64,000 bases of DNA, from assembly GCA_002839185.1 (NCBI GenBank), contig PGXO01000008.1:1-64000 (forward strand), in the 5' to 3' direction. Each line of letters begins with the position of its first letter. The first letter of the stretch is position 1. The position numbers were made by a program, and so were the translations under genes. The notes under the pieces are model-generated. The model had not been told where the DNA came from. It ran no database searches and was given only the letters and a program-made list of their open reading frames with translations. This document shows, in pieces, positions 33,759-42,400 of the stretch. Origin of the DNA: Synergistetes bacterium HGW-Synergistetes-1. GTDB taxonomy: Bacteria; Synergistota; Synergistia; Synergistales; Synergistaceae.

Positions 33759-35030
33759 TTAAGATCTCTTTTTCATTCGCACACGGGCTGCAACTGCATG
33801 GGCGAAGAGCCCTTCGTTCTCAGCCATTACCTCAGCAATGGGAGCAAGGAGGTCTGCCCCCTCAGGCGTGATCCGCTGGAATGTGCATACTTTGAGAAAG
33901 GTCATTACAGAGACTCCTCCCGTGTACTTCGCCGCCCCCATCGTAGGAAGCGTGTGGTTTGTACCTGCCACATAGTCTCCGAAAACTTCTGCCGACCCCT
34001 CCCCAATAAAGAGCGAACCGTAGTTCCTAAGCAGCGGGATAAGCCTATCGGGATCTGCCGTATTTATCTCAAGATGCTCGGGTGCGATCTCGTTGGCAGC
34101 TTCTGCTGCATCTTCCAGAGAGTCAGCTATCATTATGATCCCATTTTTCTCCCAGGCCTCAGCGGCAATATCTGCTGTATCAAGCCTTTCGAGCTGCCCC
34201 TTTACTTCTGCTGAGACTCTCTCCGCGATTTCTTTTGACGTGGTTATCAATATGCCCGCTGCGTCGACGTCATGCTCGGACTGGGCAAGGATGTCGGCCG
34301 CTATGACCGCAGGATCTGCGTTTTCGTCTGCTATGACCAGCACCTCGCTTGGACCCGCAACAAAATCTATTCCGACCTTTCCGTATACCTGACGTTTTGC
34401 CTCGGTCACATATTTATTTCCCGGACCTACGATCATGGCAACCGGGGCTATGCTGTCCGTACCATATGCAAAAGCAGCCACAGCCTGAGCTCCTCCGACA
34501 GCATATACCTCATCTGCACCTGCTATCTTCAGTGCTGCCAAAGTCGCCGGATGCGGCAGGCGGCTTCCGGCCATTGGCGGAACAGCCGCACATACACGTT
34601 TCACACCAGCCGTTTTTGCAGGGATCACAAGCATAAGAGCCGTAGAAAAGAGAGGATGGCTTCCGCCGGGAACGTAACAGCAGCAAGAATCGACCGGGAT
34701 TATGCTGTGGCCAAGGAAAATTCCCCTCGAGGTCTCTGTGGCCAGAAGGGGCTTTATTGTGTCACTTTGAAGCAGTGCGAAATTCTTTATGTTGTATGCA
34801 GCCTGCTCGATGGCTCCGCGAAGTTCCTGTGATATACCCGAATAGGCCATGTGGATATCTTCTTCTGATACCCTGAAAGAATCCATGGGAGCGCCTCCAA
34901 ACTTTTCGCTGTAAAATGAGAGGGCTCTGTCTCCGCTTTCCTTGACCCTGTCGATTATCTCTTTTACAGATGAAAAAAGATCCTGATCATCTTTAATGTT
35001 TTTTTCTGCTGCTTTTTTATAACAGAACAT
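33759..35030 (-). CDS. hisD: Histidinol dehydrogenase
   Basis: 423 residues, NAD-dependent four-electron oxidation of histidinol to histidine with zinc. Motifs: VPGGSHPLFSTALM, VGGAQAVAAFAYGT, GPGNKYVTEAKRQVYG, GPSEVLVIADENADP, LAQSEHDVDA (zinc ligands), APEHLEI and the late catalytic region FGDYVAGTNHTLPT. ATG 35030 is 8 bases after GGAG; a GTG at 35039 is an alternative. Own promoter with dyad; convergent with hisF. Confidence 0.94.
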   Translation of the reverse strand: MFCYKKAAEKNIKDDQDLFSSVKEIIDRVKESGDRALSFYSEKFGGAPMDSFRVSEEDIHMAYSGISQELRGAIEQAAYNIKNFALLQSDTIKPLLATETSRGIFLGHSIIPVDSCCCYVPGGSHPLFSTALMLVIPAKTAGVKRVCAAVPPMAGSRLPHPATLAALKIAGADEVYAVGGAQAVAAFAYGTDSIAPVAMIVGPGNKYVTEAKRQVYGKVGIDFVAGPSEVLVIADENADPAVIAADILAQSEHDVDAAGILITTSKEIAERVSAEVKGQLERLDTADIAAEAWEKNGIIMIADSLEDAAEAANEIAPEHLEINTADPDRLIPLLRNYGSLFIGEGSAEVFGDYVAGTNHTLPTMGAAKYTGGVSVMTFLKVCTFQRITPEGADLLAPIAEVMAENEGLFAHAVAARVRMKKRS

Positions 35031-35065
35031 TGCTGTCACTCCGTTCGAAAACCTTTATATTCATC

Positions 35066-35099
35066 ATGCTAAAATAGCATCTCAATATCTGGGTGTCAA
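35066..35099 (-). promoter_or_regulatory. hisD promoter with dyad
   Basis: TTGACA (35094-35099), 17-bp spacer, TATTTT (35071-35076). ATGCTA-AAA-TAGCAT (35066-35080) covers the -10, a possible operator. Confidence 0.65.
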
Positions 35100-35235
35100 T
35101 AAATTACCTTCTTATGCTGTAAGATATATAAACGAGTTCTTGCTCTCAGAGAACATACGGCCAAGGCTCACATTGTTTTTAATGCCCGTTCATCTTATAA
35201 TCGGGTCAGATATCAGACCGAGGGGGGTATTGCTT

Positions 35236-35712
35236 TTGAGAAGAAAAGATAAGGAAGTCACATCGCGTGATTGGATCACCGAAGTGCTGGACAGAGGCGT
35301 CTGGATTCAGCTCGCAATGTCTGACAAAGAGGGCTGGCCTTATGTCGTACCTCTAAACTACGGTTTCAAGGATGATTTCATTATTGTCCACGGAGCAAGA
35401 GAGGGCAAAAAGATAGACCTGCTCAAAGAAAACAATAAGGTCGCCTTTAACGTCGCGATCGATGCTGAGGTAGTACGAAACGAAGAAAACCCCTCAGAGT
35501 TCAGCATGAAGTACAGAAGCGTCTCAGGCCTTGGAACAGCTTCTTTTATAGAGGACATTGAGGAAAAAAGAGAAGCGTTGAAGATACTCATGGATCACTA
35601 TCGCGGACCAAAAGAACCCATGACGGAAGGTATGCTCAAGGCAACAGCTGTAATAAAGATCCAAATAACCGAACTGACCGGAAAGAACAACTTTTATCCC
35701 AAACCCGAATAA
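35236..35712 (+). CDS. Pyridoxamine-phosphate-oxidase-like flavoprotein (Nim-like)
   Basis: About 158 residues, split-barrel FMN fold. Typical segments: VWIQLAMSDKEGWPYVVPLNYGF and IIVHGAREGKKIDLLKENNKVAFNV, then the VSGLGTASFIEDIEEKREAL strand. These belong to the NimA-like group (nitroimidazole reductases and relatives). I prefer TTG 35236 after a GGGGGG ribosome site; an open frame extends upstream to 35140. Function beyond flavin binding is unproven. Confidence 0.78.
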   Translation: MRRKDKEVTSRDWITEVLDRGVWIQLAMSDKEGWPYVVPLNYGFKDDFIIVHGAREGKKIDLLKENNKVAFNVAIDAEVVRNEENPSEFSMKYRSVSGLGTASFIEDIEEKREALKILMDHYRGPKEPMTEGMLKATAVIKIQITELTGKNNFYPKPE

Positions 35713-35726
35713 TGAGTGATAAAGAC

Positions 35727-35768
35727 GCGGAGGATCACCCTGCAACTGGTGATCCTCCGCGATATTTT
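35727..35768 (+). terminator. Bidirectional terminator
   Basis: Perfect 13-bp stem GCGGAGGATCACC / GGTGATCCTCCGC with 8-base loop, then GATATTTTT; between convergent genes. Confidence 0.85.
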
Positions 35769-35786
35769 TATCTCGCTTAATGCTGT

Positions 35787-37073
35787 CTATTCTGAAATGG
35801 GTCCTTCTGTCCGTTCCTTTATGTATTTCATGCGGACTTGGAGTATTCTGTGATTCTGGACCTGGAGCACGTGGATGTCCCACGATCCATATGTCACGAG
35901 CTGTCCCTGCGTCGGGAAGTCCCCCGAAAGCTCAAGGACCATCCCTGCCAGCGTGTCAACATCTTCAAAAGCTGTGTCGAAAGGATAGGCAAGCGCATCA
36001 GAAAGCTCTTCCAGGTTTACCTGTCCCTGAACCAGATATGTGTTCTCATCCTCTACCTGTATCTCGGGAATTTCAGTATCATATTCGTCCTGTATATCTC
36101 CGACTATCTCCTCAATTAGGTCTTCAAGAGTTATAAGACCTGCCATGCCTCCGTATTCATCGATGACTATGGCTATGTGCGTCCTTGATTTTTTCATCGT
36201 ATCAAGAGCTTCATCGGTCTTCATTGTTTCTGGCACAAAAAGCGGTTTTCTCATGAGTTTCAGGATCGATATGTTTTTTTCGCTGCGTGCCAGGGGACCA
36301 AGAAGGTCCTTCGCATAAAGTATTCCTATGACTTGATCAAGGTCTTCCCTGTATACGGGGATCCTTGAATGTCCACTTTCAAGAAAAATATTGACTGCCT
36401 CTTCAGCAGTTCTGTCCTGCTCTATCGCATAGACATCCGTCCTCGGCTCCATGACCTCGGAGACCCTTGTTTCCTCAAAGGCTATGACACCATGGATCAT
36501 CTTGCGTTCATCCTCTTCAAGCGCACCTGCCGCGCTGCTCTCAGAAACGATGTGGTCTATCTCCTGGCGGGAGATCAAAGAGCTGTATGAGACAAGATCC
36601 ATTCCTGCAATCTTTCCAAACAGTTTCAGAACGGCTCTCAGAGACCACGTTACAGGAGTCATTATCGTGCTGAAAAACTTCAGGAAGGGAAGGGAGAAAA
36701 GCAGTACGCCCTCTTTTTTTGCTATGGCAAAATTTTTAGGCAGGATCTCACAGAAAACCACGATCAATACTGTCATTGTGGCCACAGCAAGAGCTGGCCC
36801 CAATGCGCCAAAAAGTTTGAGCGCCAGGGTAGTTGCAACGGCGCTTGCGGCAATATTTACCAAATTGTTTCCAATGAGAGTAACGTTTATTGCTTTGGCT
36901 GTGTTGTCTACAAGCCAGAGAAAATCCTTTCGGCGATGAGGATATTCATCAGATAGAGCGAGTAATTTACCTTTCCCTGCTGCCGTTATTGACGTCTCGG
37001 TTGCGCTGAAATAAATCGAGAGTATCAGCAAAACGACTAGCAGGATGATACTGCCCGATATGTCGGAACTCAC
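35787..37073 (-). CDS. CNNM/CBS-domain transporter (HlyC/CorC family)
   Basis: About 428 residues. N-terminal CNNM domain with three to four membrane helices (residues 5-150), two CBS domains (VMEPRTDVYAIEQD and PLFVPETMKTDEALD), and a C-terminal CorC_HlyC domain (TYLVQGQVNLEELSDAL). Family members export or sense Mg2+ and Co2+. Start is TTG/TTG/GTG within 37079-37073 after AAGGAGG; the longer frame to 37154 lacks a ribosome site. Confidence 0.87.
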   Translation of the reverse strand: MSSDISGSIILLVVLLILSIYFSATETSITAAGKGKLLALSDEYPHRRKDFLWLVDNTAKAINVTLIGNNLVNIAASAVATTLALKLFGALGPALAVATMTVLIVVFCEILPKNFAIAKKEGVLLFSLPFLKFFSTIMTPVTWSLRAVLKLFGKIAGMDLVSYSSLISRQEIDHIVSESSAAGALEEDERKMIHGVIAFEETRVSEVMEPRTDVYAIEQDRTAEEAVNIFLESGHSRIPVYREDLDQVIGILYAKDLLGPLARSEKNISILKLMRKPLFVPETMKTDEALDTMKKSRTHIAIVIDEYGGMAGLITLEDLIEEIVGDIQDEYDTEIPEIQVEDENTYLVQGQVNLEELSDALAYPFDTAFEDVDTLAGMVLELSGDFPTQGQLVTYGSWDIHVLQVQNHRILQVRMKYIKERTEGPISE

Positions 37074-37213
37074 CAACAATCTACCTCCTTGATAATTAAA
37101 GCGCCTTGTTTTAATAGAATATGCGCTCACACATGCATAGCATAGCACAAACACCCGGAAAAAAGGAGTCGTACAAATATTTGATTATTGGGGCAGCATG
37201 GATCTGTCAAGAT

Positions 37214-38764
37214 TTATATCTCTCCGGCACGTTCACCGGTATATGAATTTATAACTTCAATTGCCTGTTCCAGCTCAACATCCACGCCCTCAGATATCTT
37301 CAGCGCATTGCTGAGTGTCATTGGTATTCGTATGGATGGCGAAACTCCACCTTTTCCGTTACGGCTGTCTATCTGAACTTTCTTGTCCTTATCCAGAGAC
37401 TGCCCATAAGGCCAATGCACGACAATATCCCCTGAAATCTTAGCCTCGTCACCCGCCAGTCCGAAAGAACCGTTCGTTCCATAAAATCCCACAGTTTCGC
37501 CTTGGAGAAGGTTATTTATTCCCTTTGCCAACCCCTCACCCGAACTCACGCATTTCGAATTGATAAGAGCTACGACCGGTCCGTTGAAGTATGGAGCTGC
37601 GGGATCGATGTAGAGCCCTTGATCAGATTGGCTGGTTTTTACGGAAGGATCGGGACGTATCTCCATTTTTCCTGTCACTGTATTGTAAGAATTCTGGTAT
37701 TCGTAAAGCACTTTTTCGGTATAGAACGATGCCAGCATGTCTGCAACCATTGAATCCAGACCCCCGACATTGTTTCTGATGTCTAAGATAAGGCCCCTGA
37801 CCTTGGCTTTTTTGAATTCGTTCAGGGCATTCCTGAACAAACCAAGCGTAGAGGGAGCTTCCCCTATTACGTTCAGGTCAAGATCAATTTCTCCCCATAC
37901 CCTGATGTAGCCAATGCTTCCAATTAGAAATCTTTTTTCGACCATCGACAAAGGAGGATCCTGTGGATCTTCCACGTCCAGGATCAGGTCTCTCAGTCCA
38001 TCGGAGAGCACGCAGGCGGGATAATTTTTGCGTAAGGATAATCCTTTGTCATCGTAAGAACATAAAGATATTTTTCCTATGCTGCTGTCAATGTTTGAGA
38101 ATGTTATTGTTGCTGAAGTATTTATCGGAGCCCTGGTAAGATATCGGACCTTCTGATTGACAAGATCTTCATTTGTTGCAGGGTTGGAGCCGAAAAAGAC
38201 AGGTACTTTATTCAACACCTCCCCGACGGGACGGCCATCCCATTCAAGGATCTCCGCTCCCGGGCGCATCCCCTTTGCATAAGCCTCTCCGGATCCATCC
38301 ACCCAGTTTGCTATCAGCTTTCCGTTTGATAGTTTTACAGCCGAAAATCCAAACCCGCCTCCTATAAATTTATTATCGATCTCATGGATCGATGTCATGT
38401 GCACATGTCCATCGGGAATGCTGTACAGGTATTCTTTCAAGGCCAAATAATAGGATGTGAAATCATTTGATTTTTGTGCATTTTCAATTTTGGGTCTGGT
38501 TTTTTTATATAGGTATTTCCAGTCAATTTTTTTCCAATCTGTAAAAGCGTATTCGCATGAAATTTTTTTGTGAAGTTTTTCAAATGATCCGCTCCACGAA
38601 AGTTCGCTAAAATCTTCAGTTAGAGGAGCGGCATATACATCATTTTGAGATGTGGTGCTGCCATCAGCAGCCATGCCCGGGCAACAGAGATAAAAAACTG
38701 TGAAGAGGAGAACCATGATCGCTCCCCTAAAACAGAATAAAGACGATGCCGTTTTTCTGTCCAT
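37214..38764 (-). CDS. S41-family peptidase, exported
   Basis: 516 residues with a signal peptide (basic start, hydrophobic 14-30, AAD region). A PDZ-like segment (AYAKGMRPGAEILEWDGRPVG) precedes the protease core LILDIRNNVGGLDSM, with the probable nucleophile Ser in INSKCVSSGEGLAKG. The catalytic Lys expected later is less obvious. Related to tricorn/C-terminal processing proteases acting in the periplasm. Single-gene unit; substrates unknown. Confidence 0.83.
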   Translation of the reverse strand: MDRKTASSLFCFRGAIMVLLFTVFYLCCPGMAADGSTTSQNDVYAAPLTEDFSELSWSGSFEKLHKKISCEYAFTDWKKIDWKYLYKKTRPKIENAQKSNDFTSYYLALKEYLYSIPDGHVHMTSIHEIDNKFIGGGFGFSAVKLSNGKLIANWVDGSGEAYAKGMRPGAEILEWDGRPVGEVLNKVPVFFGSNPATNEDLVNQKVRYLTRAPINTSATITFSNIDSSIGKISLCSYDDKGLSLRKNYPACVLSDGLRDLILDVEDPQDPPLSMVEKRFLIGSIGYIRVWGEIDLDLNVIGEAPSTLGLFRNALNEFKKAKVRGLILDIRNNVGGLDSMVADMLASFYTEKVLYEYQNSYNTVTGKMEIRPDPSVKTSQSDQGLYIDPAAPYFNGPVVALINSKCVSSGEGLAKGINNLLQGETVGFYGTNGSFGLAGDEAKISGDIVVHWPYGQSLDKDKKVQIDSRNGKGGVSPSIRIPMTLSNALKISEGVDVELEQAIEVINSYTGERAGEI

Positions 38765-38996
38765 TGTATATTCTCCCTGTAAACAATAATCGATAAGCCT
38801 GCGGGGGAAACCATTTTTTACCTTCAGAATAAATCTACGCTTAGTTTAAATATTAAACCAAAAATTAACAACTTTTTGCAACGGTTGACCAGCAAATCGA
38901 TCCGGACACCGAATAACTCTAAAAGCAAAATAGAAAAAGCAACCCTTATTATGGATCAAGTGGCTGCTTTATTCAGCCGGATCATTCAGATGTATC

Positions 38997-40232
38997 TCAG
39001 TTCCCTGCTTTTTTAAATTCGGGAAAAACTTCAGTTACCCTTTCCAGGATCCCGTTGATCTCAGCGATCGCTACGCCGTAGTTAGTTATCGGGACATTCT
39101 CTGCGTCAGCTTTGATCATCCTCGACATCAGCTGTTTTCTTGTGAACATGCATCCGCCGCAGTGGAGAATAAGCGAATATTCCTTTAGGTTGGCGGGGAA
39201 ATCGAGCCCTGTGGAAATATCCACAGTCAGTCCATTCCCAACCCTTTCCCTCAGCCACTTCGGTATCTTTTCTCTTCCTATATCCTCTTCCAGCGGCGCA
39301 TGGGTACAGGCCTCCGCTACAAGTATCCTGTCACTTTCCTTCAGACAGTTGATGGCCCTTGCTCCTCTTACGAAGGTCGCAAGATCCCCTTTGTTCCTGG
39401 CCATAACGATAGAGAATGAAGTCAGGGGAACATCACGGGGGAGCAGCGAATTTACCTGCGGGAATACCTGCGAATCCGTTATGACAAGTGCCGGGGGTTC
39501 TTTCAGGGAATCCAGCAGCCGCGCGAACTGATCCAGTGTCGCAGTTAGAGCAAGCCCGCCGTTGTCCAGGATGTCCCTTATAACCTGGACCTGGGGAAGT
39601 ATAAGCCTTCCCTTAGGTGCCTGGATGTCCTGCGGGGCAACAAGCACAACCGCGTCTCCCCTGTTGAATATATCACCGACAAATGTGGGGCTCTCAAAAT
39701 CTGTAGGTGCATTTTTTACAATGGCTGAAAGAAGCACAGCTCTGCATTCTCTTTTGTTGACTGAGACGCCCGTAAAAGGTATGCCCAGGCCTGCCTCAAG
39801 GGCCAACCTTATAGTTTCGGCCTTATCCGGGCCAACTCTGTCGATCTGGCTGAGTACCCCGATGACGGGTATCTTTTTCTTCCTCAGCTCTTCGAGCCAG
39901 CCCCCTTCCAGCGATATATCATCCGCATCTGCTGCAGAGACTATTAGAAGGGCAAGGTCCGTCCTGTCCATCATCTCCATTGTTCTTGAGATACGAAGCC
40001 TGCCAAGGTCACCTTCATCATCAAGACCGGCTGTGTCGATCACGGCGACGGGTCCCAGAGGCAGCAGTTCCATGCTCTTTATGACTGGATCGGTGGTCGT
40101 CCCCGCATGGTCGGAAACCAAAGCTGTCTGCTGATCCGTTACAAGGTTTATGAGGCTTGACTTGCCCGCGTTGCGCCTTCCGTAAAACCCTATGTGCAGC
40201 CTGCTGCCCCTTGGAGTCTCCTGAAGATCCAT
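38997..40232 (-). CDS. hydF: [FeFe]-hydrogenase maturation GTPase HydF
   Basis: 411 residues. N-terminal GTPase: P-loop GFYGRRNAGKSSLIN, switch SDHAGTTTDPV, DTAGLDDEG. Middle dimerisation domain. C-terminal cluster domain with CTH (EACTHAPLEED) and HCGGCMFTRKQLMSR, the [4Fe-4S] ligands. It assembles the diiron subcluster and hands it to the hydrogenase. HydE, HydG and the hydrogenase are not in this window. Starts 4 bases after the solute-binding gene; they are in one operon with the ACT regulator. Confidence 0.95.
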   Translation of the reverse strand: MDLQETPRGSRLHIGFYGRRNAGKSSLINLVTDQQTALVSDHAGTTTDPVIKSMELLPLGPVAVIDTAGLDDEGDLGRLRISRTMEMMDRTDLALLIVSAADADDISLEGGWLEELRKKKIPVIGVLSQIDRVGPDKAETIRLALEAGLGIPFTGVSVNKRECRAVLLSAIVKNAPTDFESPTFVGDIFNRGDAVVLVAPQDIQAPKGRLILPQVQVIRDILDNGGLALTATLDQFARLLDSLKEPPALVITDSQVFPQVNSLLPRDVPLTSFSIVMARNKGDLATFVRGARAINCLKESDRILVAEACTHAPLEEDIGREKIPKWLRERVGNGLTVDISTGLDFPANLKEYSLILHCGGCMFTRKQLMSRMIKADAENVPITNYGVAIAEINGILERVTEVFPEFKKAGN

Positions 40233-40236
40233 GCTG

Positions 40237-41163
40237 TCACCTCAATATGATCGAATTTACGTCTATTTTATTGCGCTGAAGTCCATTCTCCAGCATAAAG
40301 TTCTGGGTGCGGATAAGTTCCTGGATATCCGTCTTTCTAACGGAACTGTCGAAATCATACCATGGAGTCATCATCTTAACCCCATCCATGGGAAGCCCCG
40401 TCTCTTTCTGTGTCATTTCAGCAGCTTTATCAGGGTTCTTTTTTATCCAGCCCAGAGTCTTCTTGTGTGATTCCATGAACTTCGATACTGCCTTCGGGTA
40501 GCTTTTCGCAAATTTTTCTGATGTAGCGATGACTATTGTTGCATCTACAAGCCCTTCTCCATTTTTCAGCATGCGCGATCCTGATGTTAGAGCCTTATAG
40601 GCAGCCGGGCCTGCAAGAAGAGCTGCGTCAACACTTCCGGTCGCCAGCGCGTTTGCTCCTGAAGAGAGGTCCATCTGGACGAATTCAACGTCTTTTACGG
40701 ACATGCCATCTTTATCAAGAGCCGCCGCAAGCAGCTGGTGCAGTATCGTTCCCTTGGGACCTGCCACTTTTTTGCCTCTGAGATCCTTAACACTCTTTAT
40801 TGCCGGATCTTTCACTATGATCATGAATGCCTTTGGCGCCCTCGAATATATGCCTATGATCCTTACATCAAGTCCTTCTGAGGCTGCAAGGATGGCTGAT
40901 GTCGAACCGAGGCAGCTTGCTATTCCAATTTCTCCGGCAGCAAGAGCTGCAGTCTGTTTCGGACCCTCTGTTATTTCAGGGAAAGATAGATCAACGCCCT
41001 CATACGCTTTTTCGAACGTCATATTATATTTTGCTACGATAGACGGAATATTCAAAGGAGCTTTAACATATGTGATGCCCAGTTTTTCGGGCATATCTGA
41101 GGCAAAGGCCCCGGTTACCGCGACTGAAAGTAAAAGCAATGCAGCTAAAAATCTTTTTCTCAC
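40237..41163 (-). CDS. ABC-type solute-binding protein (NitT/TauT/ThiY-like), no partner permease
   Basis: 308 residues with a signal peptide (MRKRFLAALLLLSVAVTGAFAS). SsuA/NMT1-type fold: KLGITYVKAPLNIPSIVA, LAAGEIGIASCLGSTSAI, KDLRGKKVAGPKGTILH. Such proteins bind sulfonates, nitrate, taurine or thiamine precursors. No ABC permease or ATPase gene is adjacent; it lies between a TM1266-like ACT regulator and hydF, 4 bases from the latter. A role in supplying a precursor for hydrogenase-cluster assembly is possible but unproven. Confidence 0.82.
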   Translation of the reverse strand: MRKRFLAALLLLSVAVTGAFASDMPEKLGITYVKAPLNIPSIVAKYNMTFEKAYEGVDLSFPEITEGPKQTAALAAGEIGIASCLGSTSAILAASEGLDVRIIGIYSRAPKAFMIIVKDPAIKSVKDLRGKKVAGPKGTILHQLLAAALDKDGMSVKDVEFVQMDLSSGANALATGSVDAALLAGPAAYKALTSGSRMLKNGEGLVDATIVIATSEKFAKSYPKAVSKFMESHKKTLGWIKKNPDKAAEMTQKETGLPMDGVKMMTPWYDFDSSVRKTDIQELIRTQNFMLENGLQRNKIDVNSIILR

Positions 41164-41260
41164 AAAAATCTCTCCTTTTGATTAAACGTTACTTAGGGTA
41201 TTTCACTCTATAATAAGTCAGGCCTTTAATGTACGATGCTATTCGTCCTCATGAAAGGAC

Positions 41261-41518
41261 TCAGGAACTCCGTCCCTTTGACATCACAGCTTTTACAGAG
41301 ACTGCCTTTATCTTCCCCAACTTACCTGTCAGCGCGCTTATTTCGTCCGGCGTAGCGTCAAGGACCAGCGATATCACACTTAACTCCCGTTCCCTGTAAG
41401 GAATGCCCATCCTGCCTATTATTATTCCGCTGTGTTCGTGGAGGACATCGTTGACCTCTCTCACTGAATCAGGATCTTCAACTATTACAGCTGCTACTCC
41501 TATACGAGTTTCTTCCAT
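41261..41518 (-). CDS. TM1266-type ACT-domain regulator (iron-only hydrogenase system)
   Basis: 85 residues, single ACT/NikR-like ferredoxin fold: RIGVAAVIVEDPDSVREVNDVLHEHSGIIIGRMGIPYRE then ISLVLDATPDEISALTGKLG. This family accompanies hyd maturation genes. Start ATG 41518 lies after GGTGAAGATCTG; the longer frame to 41566 enters the terminator. First gene of the unit leading to hydF. Confidence 0.85.
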   Translation of the reverse strand: MEETRIGVAAVIVEDPDSVREVNDVLHEHSGIIIGRMGIPYRERELSVISLVLDATPDEISALTGKLGKIKAVSVKAVMSKGRSS

Positions 41519-41540
41519 CAGATCTTCACCTGCCTCGTAA

Positions 41541-41580
41541 AAAATTAAAAAAGAAGCCTTTCGCAAAGCGAAAGGCTTCT
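41541..41580 (-). terminator. Terminator/attenuator in leader of the hydF operon
   Basis: Perfect stem AGAAGCCTTTCGC / GCGAAAGGCTTCT with TTT loop then TTTTTT on the minus strand, only 30 bases before the first ORF, hence inside the 5' leader. Confidence 0.85.
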
Positions 41581-41582
41581 GA

Positions 41583-41726
41583 CAGCGTCATGATCAATGA
41601 CTCTCAGCGACCCTTCCCCCTGCACGGTAAATTTCCCTGCAGACAGACAGTCCGGTTATGGGCATTTCATCCGCCCTGTCGGAGGATCCGGCAAAGAAGA
41701 ACTTATCATTCCCATAAATTGATATC
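41583..41726 (-). ncRNA. Candidate structured 5' leader (riboswitch-like)
   Basis: About 145 bases of leader between promoter and attenuator. Visible pairings: GACAGGGC...GCCC...CTGTC, and CTGCA...TGCAG around GGGAAATTTACCG, with GGGTCGCTGAGAGTC before the terminator. I cannot match it to a known class: the CTGAGA string recalls TPP, but the second TPP motif is missing. Confidence 0.4.
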
Positions 41727-41732
41727 TAAAAA

Positions 41733-41762
41733 AGTATAGATGCTTTGTGATAAAAGTGTCAA
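41733..41762 (-). promoter_or_regulatory. Promoter of the ACT regulator-hydF operon
   Basis: TTGACA (41757-41762), 18-bp spacer, TATACT (41733-41738). Confidence 0.7.
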
Positions 41763-41829
41763 TGTCAACATACTGTTTTGTTCATAGTATTCACTTTTGT
41801 CCATATAAATCTAAATCAGTGAAAAGAAG

Positions 41830-41880
41830 AATTATCTGAAACTTAAGATAATTAAAAGCAAAGCTTTTTCGTGGTATAAT
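41830..41880 (+). promoter_or_regulatory. Promoter and dyad for rubredoxin-like gene
   Basis: Extended -10 TGGTATAAT (41872-41880). A dyad AATTATC-N10-GATAATT (41830-41836, 41847-41853) sits upstream at the -35 region, possibly for a redox or iron regulator. Confidence 0.5.
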
Positions 41881-41985
41881 TATAATCGTCTTAAATATTT
41901 GACAGTTTGTCTTTTCATCGTGGCAGACTAAATCAAATGCATCCTGGAAAAAATTCTTTACTAAAATACACGGGAGGTAGATATT

Positions 41986-42315
41986 ATGTTGTGGAAATGT
42001 TCAGTATGCGGTTACATCCATGAAGGACCAGAAGCACCCGAAAAATGCCCCAAATGCGGAGCAGAAAAAGATAAGTTCACGGCCCTCACAGAAGACGAGG
42101 CAAAGAAAGTCCTTATGTCAGTCAGAACAAACGACATCCACATGGAGATCGTAAAGCTTGCAAACAAACTCAAAGCGCTTGCGGAAGAGGGCATCGAAAT
42201 CAACCTCGATCCTCCGTGCGTAGCACTCTTCAAGCAGGCAGTAGAAGAAGCAACAATGATCAAGCAGAGAAGCAAAGCCGAGATCGCAGGCCACGTAAGC
42301 AGAGGCAAGTGGTAA
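41986..42315 (+). CDS. Rubredoxin-like domain protein
   Basis: 109 residues. N-terminal rubredoxin knuckles WKCSVCGYIHEG and CPKCGAEKDKF bind one iron; the remainder is helical (DIHMEIVKLANKLKALAEEG and an ALFKQAVEEATMIKQRSKAEIAGH segment) without a ferritin-like di-iron site. Likely an electron carrier or oxidative-stress protein of anaerobes. ATG follows GGGAGGTAGATATT. Monocistronic. Confidence 0.85.
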   Translation: MLWKCSVCGYIHEGPEAPEKCPKCGAEKDKFTALTEDEAKKVLMSVRTNDIHMEIVKLANKLKALAEEGIEINLDPPCVALFKQAVEEATMIKQRSKAEIAGHVSRGKW

Positions 42316-42351
42316 TATACTTCTGACACAGTCATATCCTAAAAGAGACGG

Positions 42352-42384
42352 GGGGGCTCCCTTTCGGGAGCCCCTGATTTTTAT
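42352..42384 (+). terminator. Terminator
   Basis: GGGGCTCCC / GGGAGCCCC stem with TTTC loop followed by TGATTTTTAT; between convergent genes. Confidence 0.85.
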
Positions 42385-42400
42385 CAGAAAACATGTTCAC

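Noticed and set aside
41583-41726. TPP riboswitch in the hydF operon leader
   Set aside because: CTGAGA is present but the matching ACCTGAT-type second element and flanking stem are absent.
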